A DNA stretch of 64,000 nucleotides, from NCBI GenBank assembly GCA_902475785.1, contig CABSAN010000001.1:62001-126000 (forward strand), in the 5' to 3' direction. Under the pieces are notes generated by a model, which worked only from the letters and a program-made list of their open reading frames with translations, was not told the origin of the DNA and ran no database searches. The stretch is from an uncultured Collinsella sp. (GTDB lineage Bacteria; Actinomycetota; Coriobacteriia; Coriobacteriales; Coriobacteriaceae). Positions within the stretch are counted from its first letter, which is position 1. Each line of letters opens with the position of its first letter. A program made the position numbers and the translations under genes. Below, one piece after another: positions 17,794 to 26,851 of this stretch.

Positions 17794-18534
17794 ATGACTC
17801 GCGTTGCCCGTGTGTTATCCGAACTCGGTCATTATCATGTTATGGTCAAAGGTTGTGCTGACCAGCTGATCTTTGAGGACGATGACGACCGCTACTATTT
17901 CCTCAATCTGATGAGTCAGCGATTTACATCCGACCATATTCGGTTGCTTGCTTGGTGTTTGATGGACAATCATGTGCATCTGCTATTTGATGACCCCGAA
18001 AATCAAATGAGTGCTGCGATGCACGCCATAGATACAGCGTATGCGATGCGATTTAATTTGAAGACAGGCAGGCGTGGGCCAGTTTTTCAAGAACGCTTTA
18101 AGAGTGTTGTTATTTCCGATGATGGGCAGTTGCTCCGTTGCGTTCGTTACATTCACGACAACCCAGCGAAGGCAGGCATATCTTCTGCACCCATGTATCG
18201 GTGGAGTAGCTTCCACGAGTATTTCGGTACGCCTGAAATCTGCGATTGCAGTGATATTGTCGAACTTTTTGGTGGTTCTGAGGCGTTTTACCTTACAAGT
18301 ACAGACGGTAAGCCCAATCCGTATTATTTGCCTGAAGGCAAACACGTTTCCGATATGGATGCTTTGGAAGTCGCACAGGCTCTATTGGCTCCACTTGAGC
18401 CCTACCAGCTCAAGACGTTGCCGAAGCAAGAACGGAATCGTCTGTTAGCAATGCTGAAACATCGAGGCTTTACGATTGCCCAGATTTCGCGCATTACGGG
18501 AATCGGGACAAATATTATTCAGAGGGCGAAATGA
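17794..18534 (+). CDS. REP-associated tyrosine transposase (RAYT, Y1_Tnp family), copy 1
   Basis: 246 residues. HUH-type single-strand transposase fold: histidine pair in LMDNHVHLLFDDP (~57-69), candidate catalytic Tyr in TAYAMRFNLKTGR (~85-97), and the conserved VRYIHDNPAKAGI and YRWSSFHEYFG. The C-terminal ~70 residues end in a helix-turn-helix-like ISRITGIGTNIIQRAK. ATG 17794 is preceded by AAGGGAGGG. The gene appears intact. Unlike IS200 elements it is flanked by short palindromes (family A) rather than IS ends, the mark of a domesticated RAYT/REP system. Its codon use looks more AT-rich than its neighbours', which hints at transfer. Confidence 0.9.
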   Translation: MTRVARVLSELGHYHVMVKGCADQLIFEDDDDRYYFLNLMSQRFTSDHIRLLAWCLMDNHVHLLFDDPENQMSAAMHAIDTAYAMRFNLKTGRRGPVFQERFKSVVISDDGQLLRCVRYIHDNPAKAGISSAPMYRWSSFHEYFGTPEICDCSDIVELFGGSEAFYLTSTDGKPNPYYLPEGKHVSDMDALEVAQALLAPLEPYQLKTLPKQERNRLLAMLKHRGFTIAQISRITGIGTNIIQRAK

Positions 18535-18541
18535 GGCCTGA

Positions 18542-18574
18542 AATGATTATTTCATCCCCGTCCCAAAATAATCA
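18542..18574. repeat. REP-like palindrome, family A, copy 2
   Basis: Starts AATGATTATTTC, core ATCCCCGTCCCA, ends AATAATCA. Eight bases after the RAYT stop and in the opposite orientation to copy 1. Confidence 0.8.
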
Positions 18575-18593
18575 AAAGCACCGATAGCGCCAG

Positions 18594-18628
18594 AATGATT
18601 TTTTAATCCCCGTCCCAGAATAATCATT
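18594..18628. repeat. REP-like palindrome, family A, copy 3
   Basis: 35 bp bounded by AATGATT and AATCATT with core ATCCCCGTCCCA. Lies 19 nt after copy 2 in the same orientation. It covers the stop codon of dinB (18624-18626, - strand). Confidence 0.85.
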
Positions 18629-19880
18629 GGGAGGAGAAGCGGGATTGGCGGCCGAAGGATAGGGCGGTGTCGCCGAATTTGTCTCGGACGGCGTCGATGG
18701 CGACGGAGAGGTCGCGGCGGTCGCTGGATTGGGCTCCGCGGTCATCGATCTCACAGAACAGGTCGGTCTGGATACCGCCTTGGTGGTTGAAGTCGCTCAT
18801 GCCGATACCCGCCAGACGCACGTGCATGCCTTCTTGCCAGATATTGTCGAGCAGCTCGAGCGCTACGGCCACAAAGATATTCTCGTCGTCGGTGGGGTGC
18901 GGCAAGCGGCGCTGTGCCGTGCGTCCACTGCCATACGAATACTTGAGCTTGAGCGTTACGGTTCCACCTGTCAGCCCCTGACGGCGCAGGCGGCGCCCAA
19001 CTGACTCGCCCAGCAGCGCAATCGCCGCCTCGATATCCCCACGCTCAGTCAAATCCTTCGCAAAGGTGCGCTCATTGCTCACCGATTTAACTTCGCGTTC
19101 CTCATCCAAGCCAGTAACCTCGGATACTTCGAGCCCCAAAGCACGCTGACGCATGCGCTCGCCATTCACGCCAAAAATTGCAGCTAGGGTGGACTCTGGC
19201 GCGCGTGAAAGCTCGCCGAGTGTATAAATGCGCATGCGACGCAGTCGCTCCTCGGCAGAACGCCCGATTCCGCTCATGGCGGACACGGGCAGCGCGGCCA
19301 AAAACCGCTGTTCCGTACCGGGGCGCACAATGGTCAGGCCAAACGGCTTGTCACGCTCGCTTGCGATTTTGGCCACGGTCTTGTTGCACCCAACGCCGAT
19401 GGAGCACGTCACCCCCAGCGCCGCAACGCGGTCGCTTATACGCCGCGCAACCAGCAGCGGATCCTCGGGTGCAAACCGGCCCGGCGTAATATCGATAAAG
19501 GCCTCGTCGATGGACACGCGCTCCACGCGCGGTGTCTCATCGGCAAGAATCGCCATGACCTGCGCGCTCACCTCACGGTAGCGATCAAAGTGTCCGTGCG
19601 TCCAAATGGCCTGCGGGCACAGGCGCCGCGCCTCGGCTGAGGCCATGGCAGAATGCACGCCAAAGCGACGTGCCTCGTACGAACACGTGGACACGACGCC
19701 GCGTGACTCGGCGTCTCCGCCCACGATGAGCGGCTTTCCGCGCCATTCGGGATGGTCGAGCATCTCCACACTCGCAAAAAATGCATCGAGGTCCATCAGG
19801 CCCACCGCCGGACCCGTCCAAGGCGGCGGCGTGACGCCCGCAGCATCCTCATAACCGTATGTATGTTCGCGTCTTTCCAT
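18624..19880 (-). CDS. dinB: DNA polymerase IV (Y-family, translesion)
   Basis: 418 residues, normal for bacterial Pol IV with a full little-finger domain. Catalytic residues: Asp in LMDLDAFFASVE (~28-39) and Asp-Glu in VSIDEAFID (~121-129). CSYEARRFGVHSAM is the finger motif and SIGVGCNKTVAKIASERDKP the palm helix region. Transcribed opposite to its neighbours and convergent with the RAYT gene. The stop lies inside a REP palindrome, so the last codons may have been reshaped by that insertion. No LexA box of the actinobacterial GAAC-type was seen upstream. Confidence 0.94.
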   Translation of the reverse strand: MERREHTYGYEDAAGVTPPPWTGPAVGLMDLDAFFASVEMLDHPEWRGKPLIVGGDAESRGVVSTCSYEARRFGVHSAMASAEARRLCPQAIWTHGHFDRYREVSAQVMAILADETPRVERVSIDEAFIDITPGRFAPEDPLLVARRISDRVAALGVTCSIGVGCNKTVAKIASERDKPFGLTIVRPGTEQRFLAALPVSAMSGIGRSAEERLRRMRIYTLGELSRAPESTLAAIFGVNGERMRQRALGLEVSEVTGLDEEREVKSVSNERTFAKDLTERGDIEAAIALLGESVGRRLRRQGLTGGTVTLKLKYSYGSGRTAQRRLPHPTDDENIFVAVALELLDNIWQEGMHVRLAGIGMSDFNHQGGIQTDLFCEIDDRGAQSSDRRDLSVAIDAVRDKFGDTALSFGRQSRFSSQ

Positions 19881-19996
19881 GTCATGAGTATACCGCGCAG
19901 CTCATGTGGGGTGCGTGTATGTGCTTGCAAATCGCGAATTCTTGTCTAAGATATGGATTTGCCCTCGACTACACCGAAGAAGTTGGTCTCACGGAC

Positions 19997-20025
19997 TTCA
20001 CCTGCCCGCGTCGATGGCGTATTAT
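19997..20025 (+). promoter_or_regulatory. Candidate promoter for rpsP operon
   Basis: TTCACC (19997-20002), 17-nt spacer, TATTAT (20020-20025), 57 nt before rpsP. A second candidate, TTGCAA-16-TAAGAT, lies at 19925-19952. The rest of the 200-nt gap between dinB and rpsP shows nothing else. Confidence 0.5.
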
Positions 20026-20081
20026 GTTCAACTGTTTGTTTGTAGTTGCAGCCTAAAGCTGCTTGGTTGGAGGAGTTTCCT

Positions 20082-20423
20082 TTGGCAGTCAAGATTCGCC
20101 TTGCTCGTCACGGCGCTAAGAAGCGTCCGTACTACCGTGTCGTCGTCGCCGATTCCCGCGCCCCGCGTGACGGTCGTATCATCGAGGAGGTTGGCCGCTA
20201 CAACCCGATGACCGCCCCCAAGACCATCAACCTCGACCTCGAGAAGATTGCTGACTGGCAGTCCAAGGGCGCTCAGCTCACCGACGCCGTCGCCGCTCTG
20301 GTCAAGGCCGCCAACGAGGGTGAGAAGACCGAGACCGTCGTCAAGAAGTCCAAGAAGCAGCTCGCCAAAGAGGCCGAGGCCGCTAAGGCTGCCGCTGAGG
20401 CCGCTGAGGGCGCCGAGGAGTAA
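20082..20423 (+). CDS. rpsP: 30S ribosomal protein S16
   Basis: 113 residues. Core MAVKIRLARHGAKKRPYYR fixes the TTG start at 20082, with GGAGGAG upstream; a longer in-frame start at 20046 is not conserved. The S16 body is ~80 residues and is followed by a Lys/Ala/Glu-rich tail. First gene of rpsP-khpA-rimM-trmD-lepB. Confidence 0.96.
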   Translation: MAVKIRLARHGAKKRPYYRVVVADSRAPRDGRIIEEVGRYNPMTAPKTINLDLEKIADWQSKGAQLTDAVAALVKAANEGEKTETVVKKSKKQLAKEAEAAKAAAEAAEGAEE

Positions 20424-20426
20424 ATC

Positions 20427-20711
20427 GTGCCTGAGGTTGACGCTGCACAGCTCGAGGGTGAGGCAATGCTCTCAGATCGCATCGCCGATCTCGTCGAATA
20501 TCTCGTTGTTCAGATCGTCGACGACCCGGATTCCGTGAGCCTCGAGGTCATCGATGGTGACGACGCTTCTACGATTGAGGTTTCGGTTGCCGAGGATGAC
20601 GTCGCTAAGGTCATCGGCCGTCGTGGCCGTACCATCAAGGCCATTCGCACGCTCGCCCGTGCACTGGCCGCTCGCCTCGACACTGCTGTCGAGGTAGAGG
20701 TTCTGGGCTAG
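20427..20711 (+). CDS. khpA: KH-domain RNA-binding protein KhpA
   Basis: 94 residues from GTG 20427, whose ribosome site GAGGAG overlaps the end of rpsP. The KH core has VAKVIGRRGRTIKAIRTL with the GxxG loop. An internal ATG at 20466 would give an 81-residue protein closer to the usual KhpA length and also has a GAGGG upstream, so the true start is open. KhpA binds small and messenger RNAs, and in streptococci links to cell elongation. Confidence 0.92.
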   Translation: MPEVDAAQLEGEAMLSDRIADLVEYLVVQIVDDPDSVSLEVIDGDDASTIEVSVAEDDVAKVIGRRGRTIKAIRTLARALAARLDTAVEVEVLG

Positions 20712-20715
20712 GACC

Positions 20716-21237
20716 TTGAGGTCCCAGTACAAAAACATCGCCCGTGTGGTCAAGCCGCACGGAAGGAAGGGGGAGGTCCTCGCGCAGCCGCTGCGGGGGC
20801 TTCCTTCTGTATTGGAGCCGGGTATGCGTGTCGCCTTGACGCCGCCGGCGCTCAAGCGCGACCGTTTTTGCACGGTCGTATCCGTCACCGATACGGGCGA
20901 TGGCGATCTGGTCTCGTTTGAGGGCATAGACGACTTGACGGCCGCCGAGGGTATCACCGGATGCTACGTGCTGGCAAATCGTGACGACTTTGAGCTCGAT
21001 TCGCTCGACGCCGCCTATACCGACCTTATGGGTCGCGAGGTGGTCGACGAGCGCTTTGGCTCGCTCGGCACGGTTGTCGAGATTATGTCGACGCCTGCCA
21101 ACGATGTTTGGGTTGTCGAGGGCGATCGGTACGGCGAGGTACTGATTCCCGTGATCGAGCAGGTTGTGCTCGATCTTCCCGACACAGGAACAATTTCCGT
21201 CCACGTTATGGACGGCTTGATCGATATGGACAAGTAG
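20716..21237 (+). CDS. rimM: Ribosome maturation factor RimM
   Basis: 173 residues, TTG start 4 nt after khpA. Conserved N-terminal IARVVKPHGRKGEVLAQPL and a PRC-barrel C-terminus with VDERFGSLGTVVEIM and VLIPVIEQVVLDL. RimM helps mature the 30S head; it precedes trmD as usual. Confidence 0.93.
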   Translation: MRSQYKNIARVVKPHGRKGEVLAQPLRGLPSVLEPGMRVALTPPALKRDRFCTVVSVTDTGDGDLVSFEGIDDLTAAEGITGCYVLANRDDFELDSLDAAYTDLMGREVVDERFGSLGTVVEIMSTPANDVWVVEGDRYGEVLIPVIEQVVLDLPDTGTISVHVMDGLIDMDK

Positions 21238-21247
21238 GGAGGTCAAC

Positions 21248-22006
21248 ATGCTAATCGAGACCCTTTCGGTCTTTCCCGAGATGTTTGAGCCCGTTATGTC
21301 CACGTCGATTTTGGGCCGTGCCCGCAAGGCCGGCCTTTTTGATTTTAAGGCCTATAACCTGCGCGACTGGACGCACGACCGTCATCGCACCGTCGATGAC
21401 GAGCCGTACGGCGGCGGGCAGGGCATGCTCATGAAGGTCGAGCCTATTGCCGAGGCCATCGAGGCTATTAGCTCCGAGGGTCCCAAGCCCACCGTGGTGT
21501 TCTTCACCCCCTGTGGCGAGCCCTTTACGCAGCATGTGGCCGAGCGCCTGCTCAAAAGCGAGCGCCTGCTGTTTGTCTGCAGCCGCTACGAAGGCGTCGA
21601 CGAGCGCGCGTATGCGTATGCCGACGAGCGTCTGTCGATCGGCGACTACGTGCTTACGGGTGGCGAGCTACCCGCCATGGTCGTTGCCGATGCTGTCGTA
21701 CGCCTCATTCCCGGCGCCCTGGGCGATGAGATGAGCAACGTTGACGAGTCGTTCTCGACCGCCGAGGACGGTGGCCTGCTCGAGTACGCGCAGTACACCC
21801 GCCCCGCCGAGTTCAATGGAGAAGGTGTTCCTCCGGTGCTCGTGAGCGGCGATCACGCTAAGGTCGATGCCTGGCGTCGCAAGAACGCCATCGAGCGCAC
21901 CTGCCGTTGGCGTCCCGATCTGATCGAGACGGCGCGCCTTACGCCACAGGAGCGCGCGTACGCGCAGGAGATTCTGGACGCTTCGTATTCGCAGAGCGAG
22001 GAGTGA
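21248..22006 (+). CDS. trmD: tRNA (guanine-37-N1)-methyltransferase
   Basis: 252 residues. SPOUT-family knot enzyme that methylates G37 of tRNAs and so guards the reading frame. Motifs: VDDEPYGGGQGMLMKVEP (~50-67), CSRYEGVDERA, and the knot SIGDYVLTGGELPAMVVAD (~131-149), followed by EYAQYTRPAEFNGEGVPPVL. ATG with AGGGAGG upstream. Confidence 0.97.
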   Translation: MLIETLSVFPEMFEPVMSTSILGRARKAGLFDFKAYNLRDWTHDRHRTVDDEPYGGGQGMLMKVEPIAEAIEAISSEGPKPTVVFFTPCGEPFTQHVAERLLKSERLLFVCSRYEGVDERAYAYADERLSIGDYVLTGGELPAMVVADAVVRLIPGALGDEMSNVDESFSTAEDGGLLEYAQYTRPAEFNGEGVPPVLVSGDHAKVDAWRRKNAIERTCRWRPDLIETARLTPQERAYAQEILDASYSQSEE

Positions 22007-22008
22007 GA

Positions 22009-22572
22009 ATGGTTCCATCGCAGCATTCTGCCCTGAGGGGCGCCTTTGAGTGGATTGCGGTCGTCGTCATCGCGCTCGCCGCCACCTTCCTGATCCGCAC
22101 CTTTGTGATCGAACCCTTTGTGGTGCCCACCGGCTCCATGGAGTCCACGATCGAGATTGGCGACCAGATCCTGACGCAAAAGGTGAGCCTCGAGCTCGGC
22201 CAGCCTGTCACCCAGGGCGATATCGTGGTGTTTCACAACCCCGATGGCACCTCCGAGCATGATGTGCTGGTGAAACGCGTCATTGCCACGGCCGGCCAGA
22301 CCGTTGACCTGCAGGACGGCAAGGTCGTCGTCGACGGCCAGGCTCTCGACGAGGACTATACGACCGGCATGAGCTGGCCGCTTTCGGTCCAGGCGCCCGC
22401 CGCCCAGGTGAGCTATCCCTACACCGTCCCCGACGACTGCGTGTGGGTGATGGGCGACAACCGCGAGAATTCAGCCGACTCACGCTACTTTGGCCCGGTC
22501 GACCGTTCGGACCTGATCGCCGTAGCGCTCGTGCGTTACTGGCCGCTCAACCGTCTGGGCGCTATCGACTAA
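22009..22572 (+). CDS. lepB: Type I signal peptidase
   Basis: 187 residues with one N-terminal membrane anchor (~9-29). Catalytic Ser43 is in PTGSMESTIEIGD and Lys89 in VLVKRVIATAG; box E is GDNRENSADSRYFG. Removes signal peptides on the outer face of the membrane. ATG 22009 lies 2 nt after the trmD stop with GAGGAG upstream; a longer in-frame start at 21907 would overlap trmD. Confidence 0.95.
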   Translation: MVPSQHSALRGAFEWIAVVVIALAATFLIRTFVIEPFVVPTGSMESTIEIGDQILTQKVSLELGQPVTQGDIVVFHNPDGTSEHDVLVKRVIATAGQTVDLQDGKVVVDGQALDEDYTTGMSWPLSVQAPAAQVSYPYTVPDDCVWVMGDNRENSADSRYFGPVDRSDLIAVALVRYWPLNRLGAID

Positions 22573-22631
22573 AAACCGCTATAGTACAGTACCTAACCGT
22601 GTAATCGTTTCGACGAGGGGATATTAGAGGC

Positions 22632-23543
22632 ATGAACGCTTCATCGCTTTCCTTCCAAGACATCATCCTGCGCCTCCAGCAGTACTGGGGCGAGCAGGGC
22701 TGCGTCATCATGCAGCCCTATGACTCCGAGGTCGGTGCCGGTACCTTCCATACCGCGACCACGCTGCGCTCGCTCGGTCCCGCCGAGTGGCGCACCTGCT
22801 ATGCGCAGCCTTGCCGCCGTCCCGCCGACGGCCGCTACGGCGAGAACCCCAACCGCATGCAGCACTACTATCAGTTCCAGGTGCTCATCAAGCCCTCGCC
22901 GGTCAACGCCCAGGAGCTCTACCTGGGTTCGCTGGCCGCCATTGGGCTGGACCCCAACGACCATGACGTCCGCTTTGTCGAGGACGACTGGGAGAGCCCG
23001 ACGCTCGGCGCCTGGGGCCTTGGCTGGGAGGTCTGGCTCAACGGCATGGAGGTTACGCAGTTCACGTACTTCCAGCAGGTGGGCGGTATCGAGGTCGACC
23101 CCGTGCCCGTCGAGATCACCTACGGTCTGGAGCGTATCGCCATGTACGCCCAGGGCGTCAACTCCGTCTACGACCTGGTGTGGAGCTATCTGCCCGACGG
23201 AACGCCCATGACCTATGGCGACGTGTTCTTGGAGAACGAGCGCGAGTTTAGCGCCTACAACTTTGAGGTCGCCAACGTCGAGATGATGCGTCAGAAGTTT
23301 GACGACTACGAGGCCGAGTGCCACTCCTGCCTGGAGCGCAAGCTGCCGCTGCCGGCATATGACTGCGTCATGAAGTGCAGCCATGCCTTCAACCTGCTCG
23401 ATGCCCGCGGTGCGCTGTCCGCAGTCGAGCGCGCCAACTACATCCTGCGCGTCCGCGCCGTCGCCAAGGCGTGCTGCGAGGCCTATATGGCTGAGGTCGC
23501 CGGAATCAACGAGAATGCCGACCAGGAAGGCGAGGTGGCGTAA
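22632..23543 (+). CDS. glyQ: Glycyl-tRNA synthetase alpha subunit
   Basis: 303 residues, typical. Begins SLSFQDIILRLQQYWGEQGCVIMQPYD and carries GAGTFHTATTLRSLGP and QPCRRPADGRYGENPNRMQHYYQFQV, the class II catalytic region. Works as alpha2beta2 with GlyS, encoded 3 nt downstream. A TATAGT ~45 nt upstream may be its -10 box. Confidence 0.98.
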   Translation: MNASSLSFQDIILRLQQYWGEQGCVIMQPYDSEVGAGTFHTATTLRSLGPAEWRTCYAQPCRRPADGRYGENPNRMQHYYQFQVLIKPSPVNAQELYLGSLAAIGLDPNDHDVRFVEDDWESPTLGAWGLGWEVWLNGMEVTQFTYFQQVGGIEVDPVPVEITYGLERIAMYAQGVNSVYDLVWSYLPDGTPMTYGDVFLENEREFSAYNFEVANVEMMRQKFDDYEAECHSCLERKLPLPAYDCVMKCSHAFNLLDARGALSAVERANYILRVRAVAKACCEAYMAEVAGINENADQEGEVA

Positions 23544-23546
23544 GCC

Positions 23547-25643
23547 ATGGCAGACGCTAAGGATTTCCTGTTTGAGATCGGTACGGAGGAAATGCCCTCC
23601 GCACCGCTGAACAATGCCGTCAAGCAGCTTGGCACCATGATCGCCAAGGGCCTCGACGAGGCCGGTCTGGCCCATGGCGAGGTCCGCGTGATCTCGAGTC
23701 CGCGTCGTCTGGCTGCGCTCGTGGCCAACGTCGCCACCGCGACTGATGAGGTCCATGAGGTCAAGCGCGGCCCCGCGGCAAACATTGCCTTTGATGCCGA
23801 CGGCAACGCCACCAAGGCCGCTCAGGGCTTCGCCCGCAAGTGCGGTGTGGCTGCCGAGGATCTGGTTCGACGCGAGGACACTGACGGCCGCGAGTACGTG
23901 TTCGCCGAGAAGAACATTCCCTCCGCACCGGCTACCCCGATCCTGACGGCCCTGTGCGAGAAGACCATCGCCGGCCTGCAGTGGCCCAACTACCGCAGCC
24001 AGCGCTGGGGCCACGAGCACGCTACGTTTGTTCGTCCGGTCCGTTGGATCTGCTGCCTTTTGGGCGAGGACGTCGTGCCCGTGTCGTTTGCCGACGTGAC
24101 GAGTGGCAACACCACGCGTGGCCATCGCGTACTTGGCCCCGGTGACCATGTGGTCGCCAGCCCCGCTGTTTACGAGCAGGTGCTTGAGGACGCCGGCGTG
24201 CTTTCTGCTGAGCGTCGTCGTGAGGCCATCCTTGCCGGCATCGCCGAGGTCGAGGCTGCTCGCCCCGGCTGCCATGTTGACACGCCCAAGAAGGTCTTTG
24301 AGGAGGTCATCAATCTCTGCGAGTGGCCGACGGTGCTCGTTGGTACCTTCGATGAGGAGTTCCTCAAGGTCCCGCACGAGATTATCTGCGAGTCCATGCT
24401 CACCAACCAGCGCTACTTCCCGATCTATGACGGCGAGGGCAAGCTCACGCGTGAGTTCGTGGTCGTTTCCAACAGCAAGCCCGAGAATGCCGAGCGCGTG
24501 ATCGACGGCAACGAGCGTGTCGTGCGCGCCCGTCTGGACGACGCCAAGTTCTTCTACGAGGAGGACCTGAAGATCTCCCTCGACGAGTTCCGCGAGCGTC
24601 TGGCCAAGGTCGCCTTCCAGGAGAAGCTCGGCAGCGTGCTCGCCAAGTCCGAGCGCATTGAGCAGCTTGCGCTCGCCATCGCTCGCGAGGCCCATCTGGG
24701 CGCCCACCTGGCTGCCGATGCCGCACGCGCCGCGCACCTGTGCAAGGCCGACCTGGTGTCCAACGCCGTCGTCGAGTTCACGAGCCAGCAGGGCGTAATG
24801 GGTGGTTATTACGCCTCCGCGATGGGGGAGAACGACGAGGTCGCCCACGCCATTCGCGATCATTATCGTCCCCGCTTTGCCGGTGATGAGCTGCCCGAGG
24901 GCACCGCTGGCTGCATCGTGGCCTGTGCCGACAAGCTCGATACCATTGCCGGTATTTTTGCCATCGGCGAGCCCCCGACCGGCTCTTCGGACCCCTACGC
25001 GCTGCGTCGCGCCGCCATCGGCATCATCAACATCCTGCGCGATCGTCTGCCGATCGACCCCACGTCGCTGATCGACTTCGCCCTTGAGCTCTATAGCGAG
25101 CAGGGCATTGAGTTTGACGCCGCCGAGGTCGCCCAGCAGGTCCGCGACTTCTTCCACGGCCGCCTGGTGAGCATGGCCCGCGATGAGAAGATTCCGGCCG
25201 ATACCGTTGCCGCCGTCTCCGCGGTGCACATCATCGCCCCGTCCATCTTCTTCGCCCGCTGTGCCGCGCTCGATGAGGCCCGCAAGAACGATGCCGAGAC
25301 CTTCGACAACCTGGCTACCGCTTATGCCCGCGCCGCGCACATCTCCAAGCCCGAGCTGGGTGCGGAGTACGACCGCAGCCTGATGGGCGAGGCCGAGCTC
25401 GCGCTCGCCGATGCCTCCGAGGCTGCTCAGACCGCTGTCGATGCCGCCCTTGCTGCCGAGGATTACCCGTCCGCATTTGCCGCTCTTGCCGCCCTGCGTG
25501 CCCCCATCGACCGCTTCTTCGACGAGGTCATGGTCATGGACAAGGACGAGCAGCTCCGCGATAATCGCCTTAAGCTGCTCAACCGCTTCGAGGCCGTTTT
25601 CTCCGGCATCGCCAACATCGGTGAGCTTGCCCGCAAAAAGTAA
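23547..25643 (+). CDS. glyS: Glycyl-tRNA synthetase beta subunit
   Basis: 698 residues, normal. Starts FLFEIGTEEMPSAPL; the KRGPAANIAFDADGNATKAAQGFARK block and ESMLTNQRYFPIYDGEG follow, then the HD-like region and a C-terminal anticodon-binding helix bundle. Binds and orients tRNA-Gly for GlyQ. Confidence 0.97.
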   Translation: MADAKDFLFEIGTEEMPSAPLNNAVKQLGTMIAKGLDEAGLAHGEVRVISSPRRLAALVANVATATDEVHEVKRGPAANIAFDADGNATKAAQGFARKCGVAAEDLVRREDTDGREYVFAEKNIPSAPATPILTALCEKTIAGLQWPNYRSQRWGHEHATFVRPVRWICCLLGEDVVPVSFADVTSGNTTRGHRVLGPGDHVVASPAVYEQVLEDAGVLSAERRREAILAGIAEVEAARPGCHVDTPKKVFEEVINLCEWPTVLVGTFDEEFLKVPHEIICESMLTNQRYFPIYDGEGKLTREFVVVSNSKPENAERVIDGNERVVRARLDDAKFFYEEDLKISLDEFRERLAKVAFQEKLGSVLAKSERIEQLALAIAREAHLGAHLAADAARAAHLCKADLVSNAVVEFTSQQGVMGGYYASAMGENDEVAHAIRDHYRPRFAGDELPEGTAGCIVACADKLDTIAGIFAIGEPPTGSSDPYALRRAAIGIINILRDRLPIDPTSLIDFALELYSEQGIEFDAAEVAQQVRDFFHGRLVSMARDEKIPADTVAAVSAVHIIAPSIFFARCAALDEARKNDAETFDNLATAYARAAHISKPELGAEYDRSLMGEAELALADASEAAQTAVDAALAAEDYPSAFAALAALRAPIDRFFDEVMVMDKDEQLRDNRLKLLNRFEAVFSGIANIGELARKK

Positions 25644-25677
25644 GCCAGCCTGAGCATAAGCGCAAAAGGAGCCCCGC

Positions 25678-26553
25678 ATGGATTGCCCGGTCACCGCTCG
25701 TCCCACCGTTATCGTTATCTCCGACTCGCTCGGTGATACCGCTTGTGAGGTGGTGCTTGCGGCGTCCGGGCAATTTGATGAAGGGGCTTTTCGTCTCTTG
25801 CGCCTGCCCAAGGTGAACTCGGTGGAGCAGGTCAAGTCGTTTGTGGGTCCGCGCGTTGATGCGGACCATCGCGATATTGCCGTGTTCCACACCATTGTCG
25901 ATCCGGCGCTTCGCGCCCGCGTGCTCGATTACCTGGGTATGCTTCATATCCGTTCGGTCGACCTGATCGGTCCGACGCTCGCCGTGCTGTCGTCGCTCAT
26001 CGGTGCGTCGCCCAAGGGCGTTGCGGGCGTGATTCACAGGACCGATGACCGCTATTTCCATCGTATCGAGGCCATGGAGTATTTTGTTGAGCACGATGAT
26101 GGACGTGGCTGCGACGACCTTTCGGGGGCAGATATCGTGCTGCTGGGCGTATCGCGCACGTCCAAGACGCCGCTGTCGATGTATTTGGCCTATCAGGGTT
26201 ACAAGGTTGCCAATGTTCCGTTGGCCCATGGCATGGAGCCGCCGAAGTCGATTTACAAGGTCGACCCGATGCGGTTGTTTGGTCTGATTTCGACTGTCGA
26301 TGTGATCTCTGAGATACGCGATAGCCGCTTGGGCGATGACTGCGCCCGTGCTGTCGCCGGCTCCTATGCCGAGCCCGAGAGCGTGTGCAGCGAGCTCGAG
26401 GAAGCCCGTGCCCTCATGAAGCGCCTGGGCTGCTTTGTGGTGCGTACCGACGGCAAGGCGATCGAGGAGAGCGCCTCCGAGATCATCGGTCATTTGATGG
26501 AAATCCAAGAAGCCCGTGCCCGCCGCGCCGCCCGCCGAGGTCAGCAAAGCTAA
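25678..26553 (+). CDS. Pyruvate,phosphate dikinase regulatory protein (DUF299 kinase/pyrophosphorylase)
   Basis: 291 residues. Family marks: VIVISDSLGDTACEVVLAA at the N-terminus, FHRIEAMEYFVEHDDG, and a P-loop-like GVSRTSKTPLSMYLA (~157-171), followed by KVANVPLAHGMEPP. These bifunctional enzymes inactivate PPDK by ADP-dependent threonine phosphorylation and reactivate it by phosphorolysis. The target gene ppdK lies next downstream, which supports the call. ATG with AAAGGAG upstream. Confidence 0.93.
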   Translation: MDCPVTARPTVIVISDSLGDTACEVVLAASGQFDEGAFRLLRLPKVNSVEQVKSFVGPRVDADHRDIAVFHTIVDPALRARVLDYLGMLHIRSVDLIGPTLAVLSSLIGASPKGVAGVIHRTDDRYFHRIEAMEYFVEHDDGRGCDDLSGADIVLLGVSRTSKTPLSMYLAYQGYKVANVPLAHGMEPPKSIYKVDPMRLFGLISTVDVISEIRDSRLGDDCARAVAGSYAEPESVCSELEEARALMKRLGCFVVRTDGKAIEESASEIIGHLMEIQEARARRAARRGQQS

Positions 26554-26851
26554 CTCATTGGGGTAGCTAAAAATTCACCGTCCTTAAAATACTATCTAAA
26601 AATAATGCACGATATTGGTAAAGCGATTTAGCAAAGAACTTGCATTTGACCTGCAATTTTCTTGCAGTGGTATCTTCATAAGGTAACCACCTATACCTAC
26701 CGTTTACCGCCGCATTTATCACGTTTACCAAACCCCTCGCCCTCTACGCAAGCCCGCTCAACATCCGCCGTATAGTTCCCTCACGGCCCGCATCCGGCGG
26801 GTCGATTCGTCACCACGGTCGTGCGCGAGAGCGCATGGAAGGGGAAGTATC
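26554..26851 (+). promoter_or_regulatory. Upstream region of ppdK (298 nt, no gene)
   Basis: AT-richer than its surroundings. Around 26640-26690 three TTGCA/CTGCA-like repeats stand at close spacing near a possible -35 TTGACC and -10 TATCTT (19-nt spacer), or alternatively TTGCAG-16-TAACCA. No clear hairpin was found. A separate promoter fits independent control of ppdK from its regulator. Confidence 0.35.

Noticed and set aside
19881..19960. Possible SOS box upstream of dinB
   Set aside because: No GAAC-N4-GTTC-like or CGAAC-type palindrome was found; the GCGAATTCTTG stretch is not a LexA site.
22641..25895. 1084-residue open frame on the - strand opposite glyQ-glyS
   Set aside because: Mirror of the codon bias of a GC-rich gene pair; spans both genes and has no ribosome site or recognisable domain.
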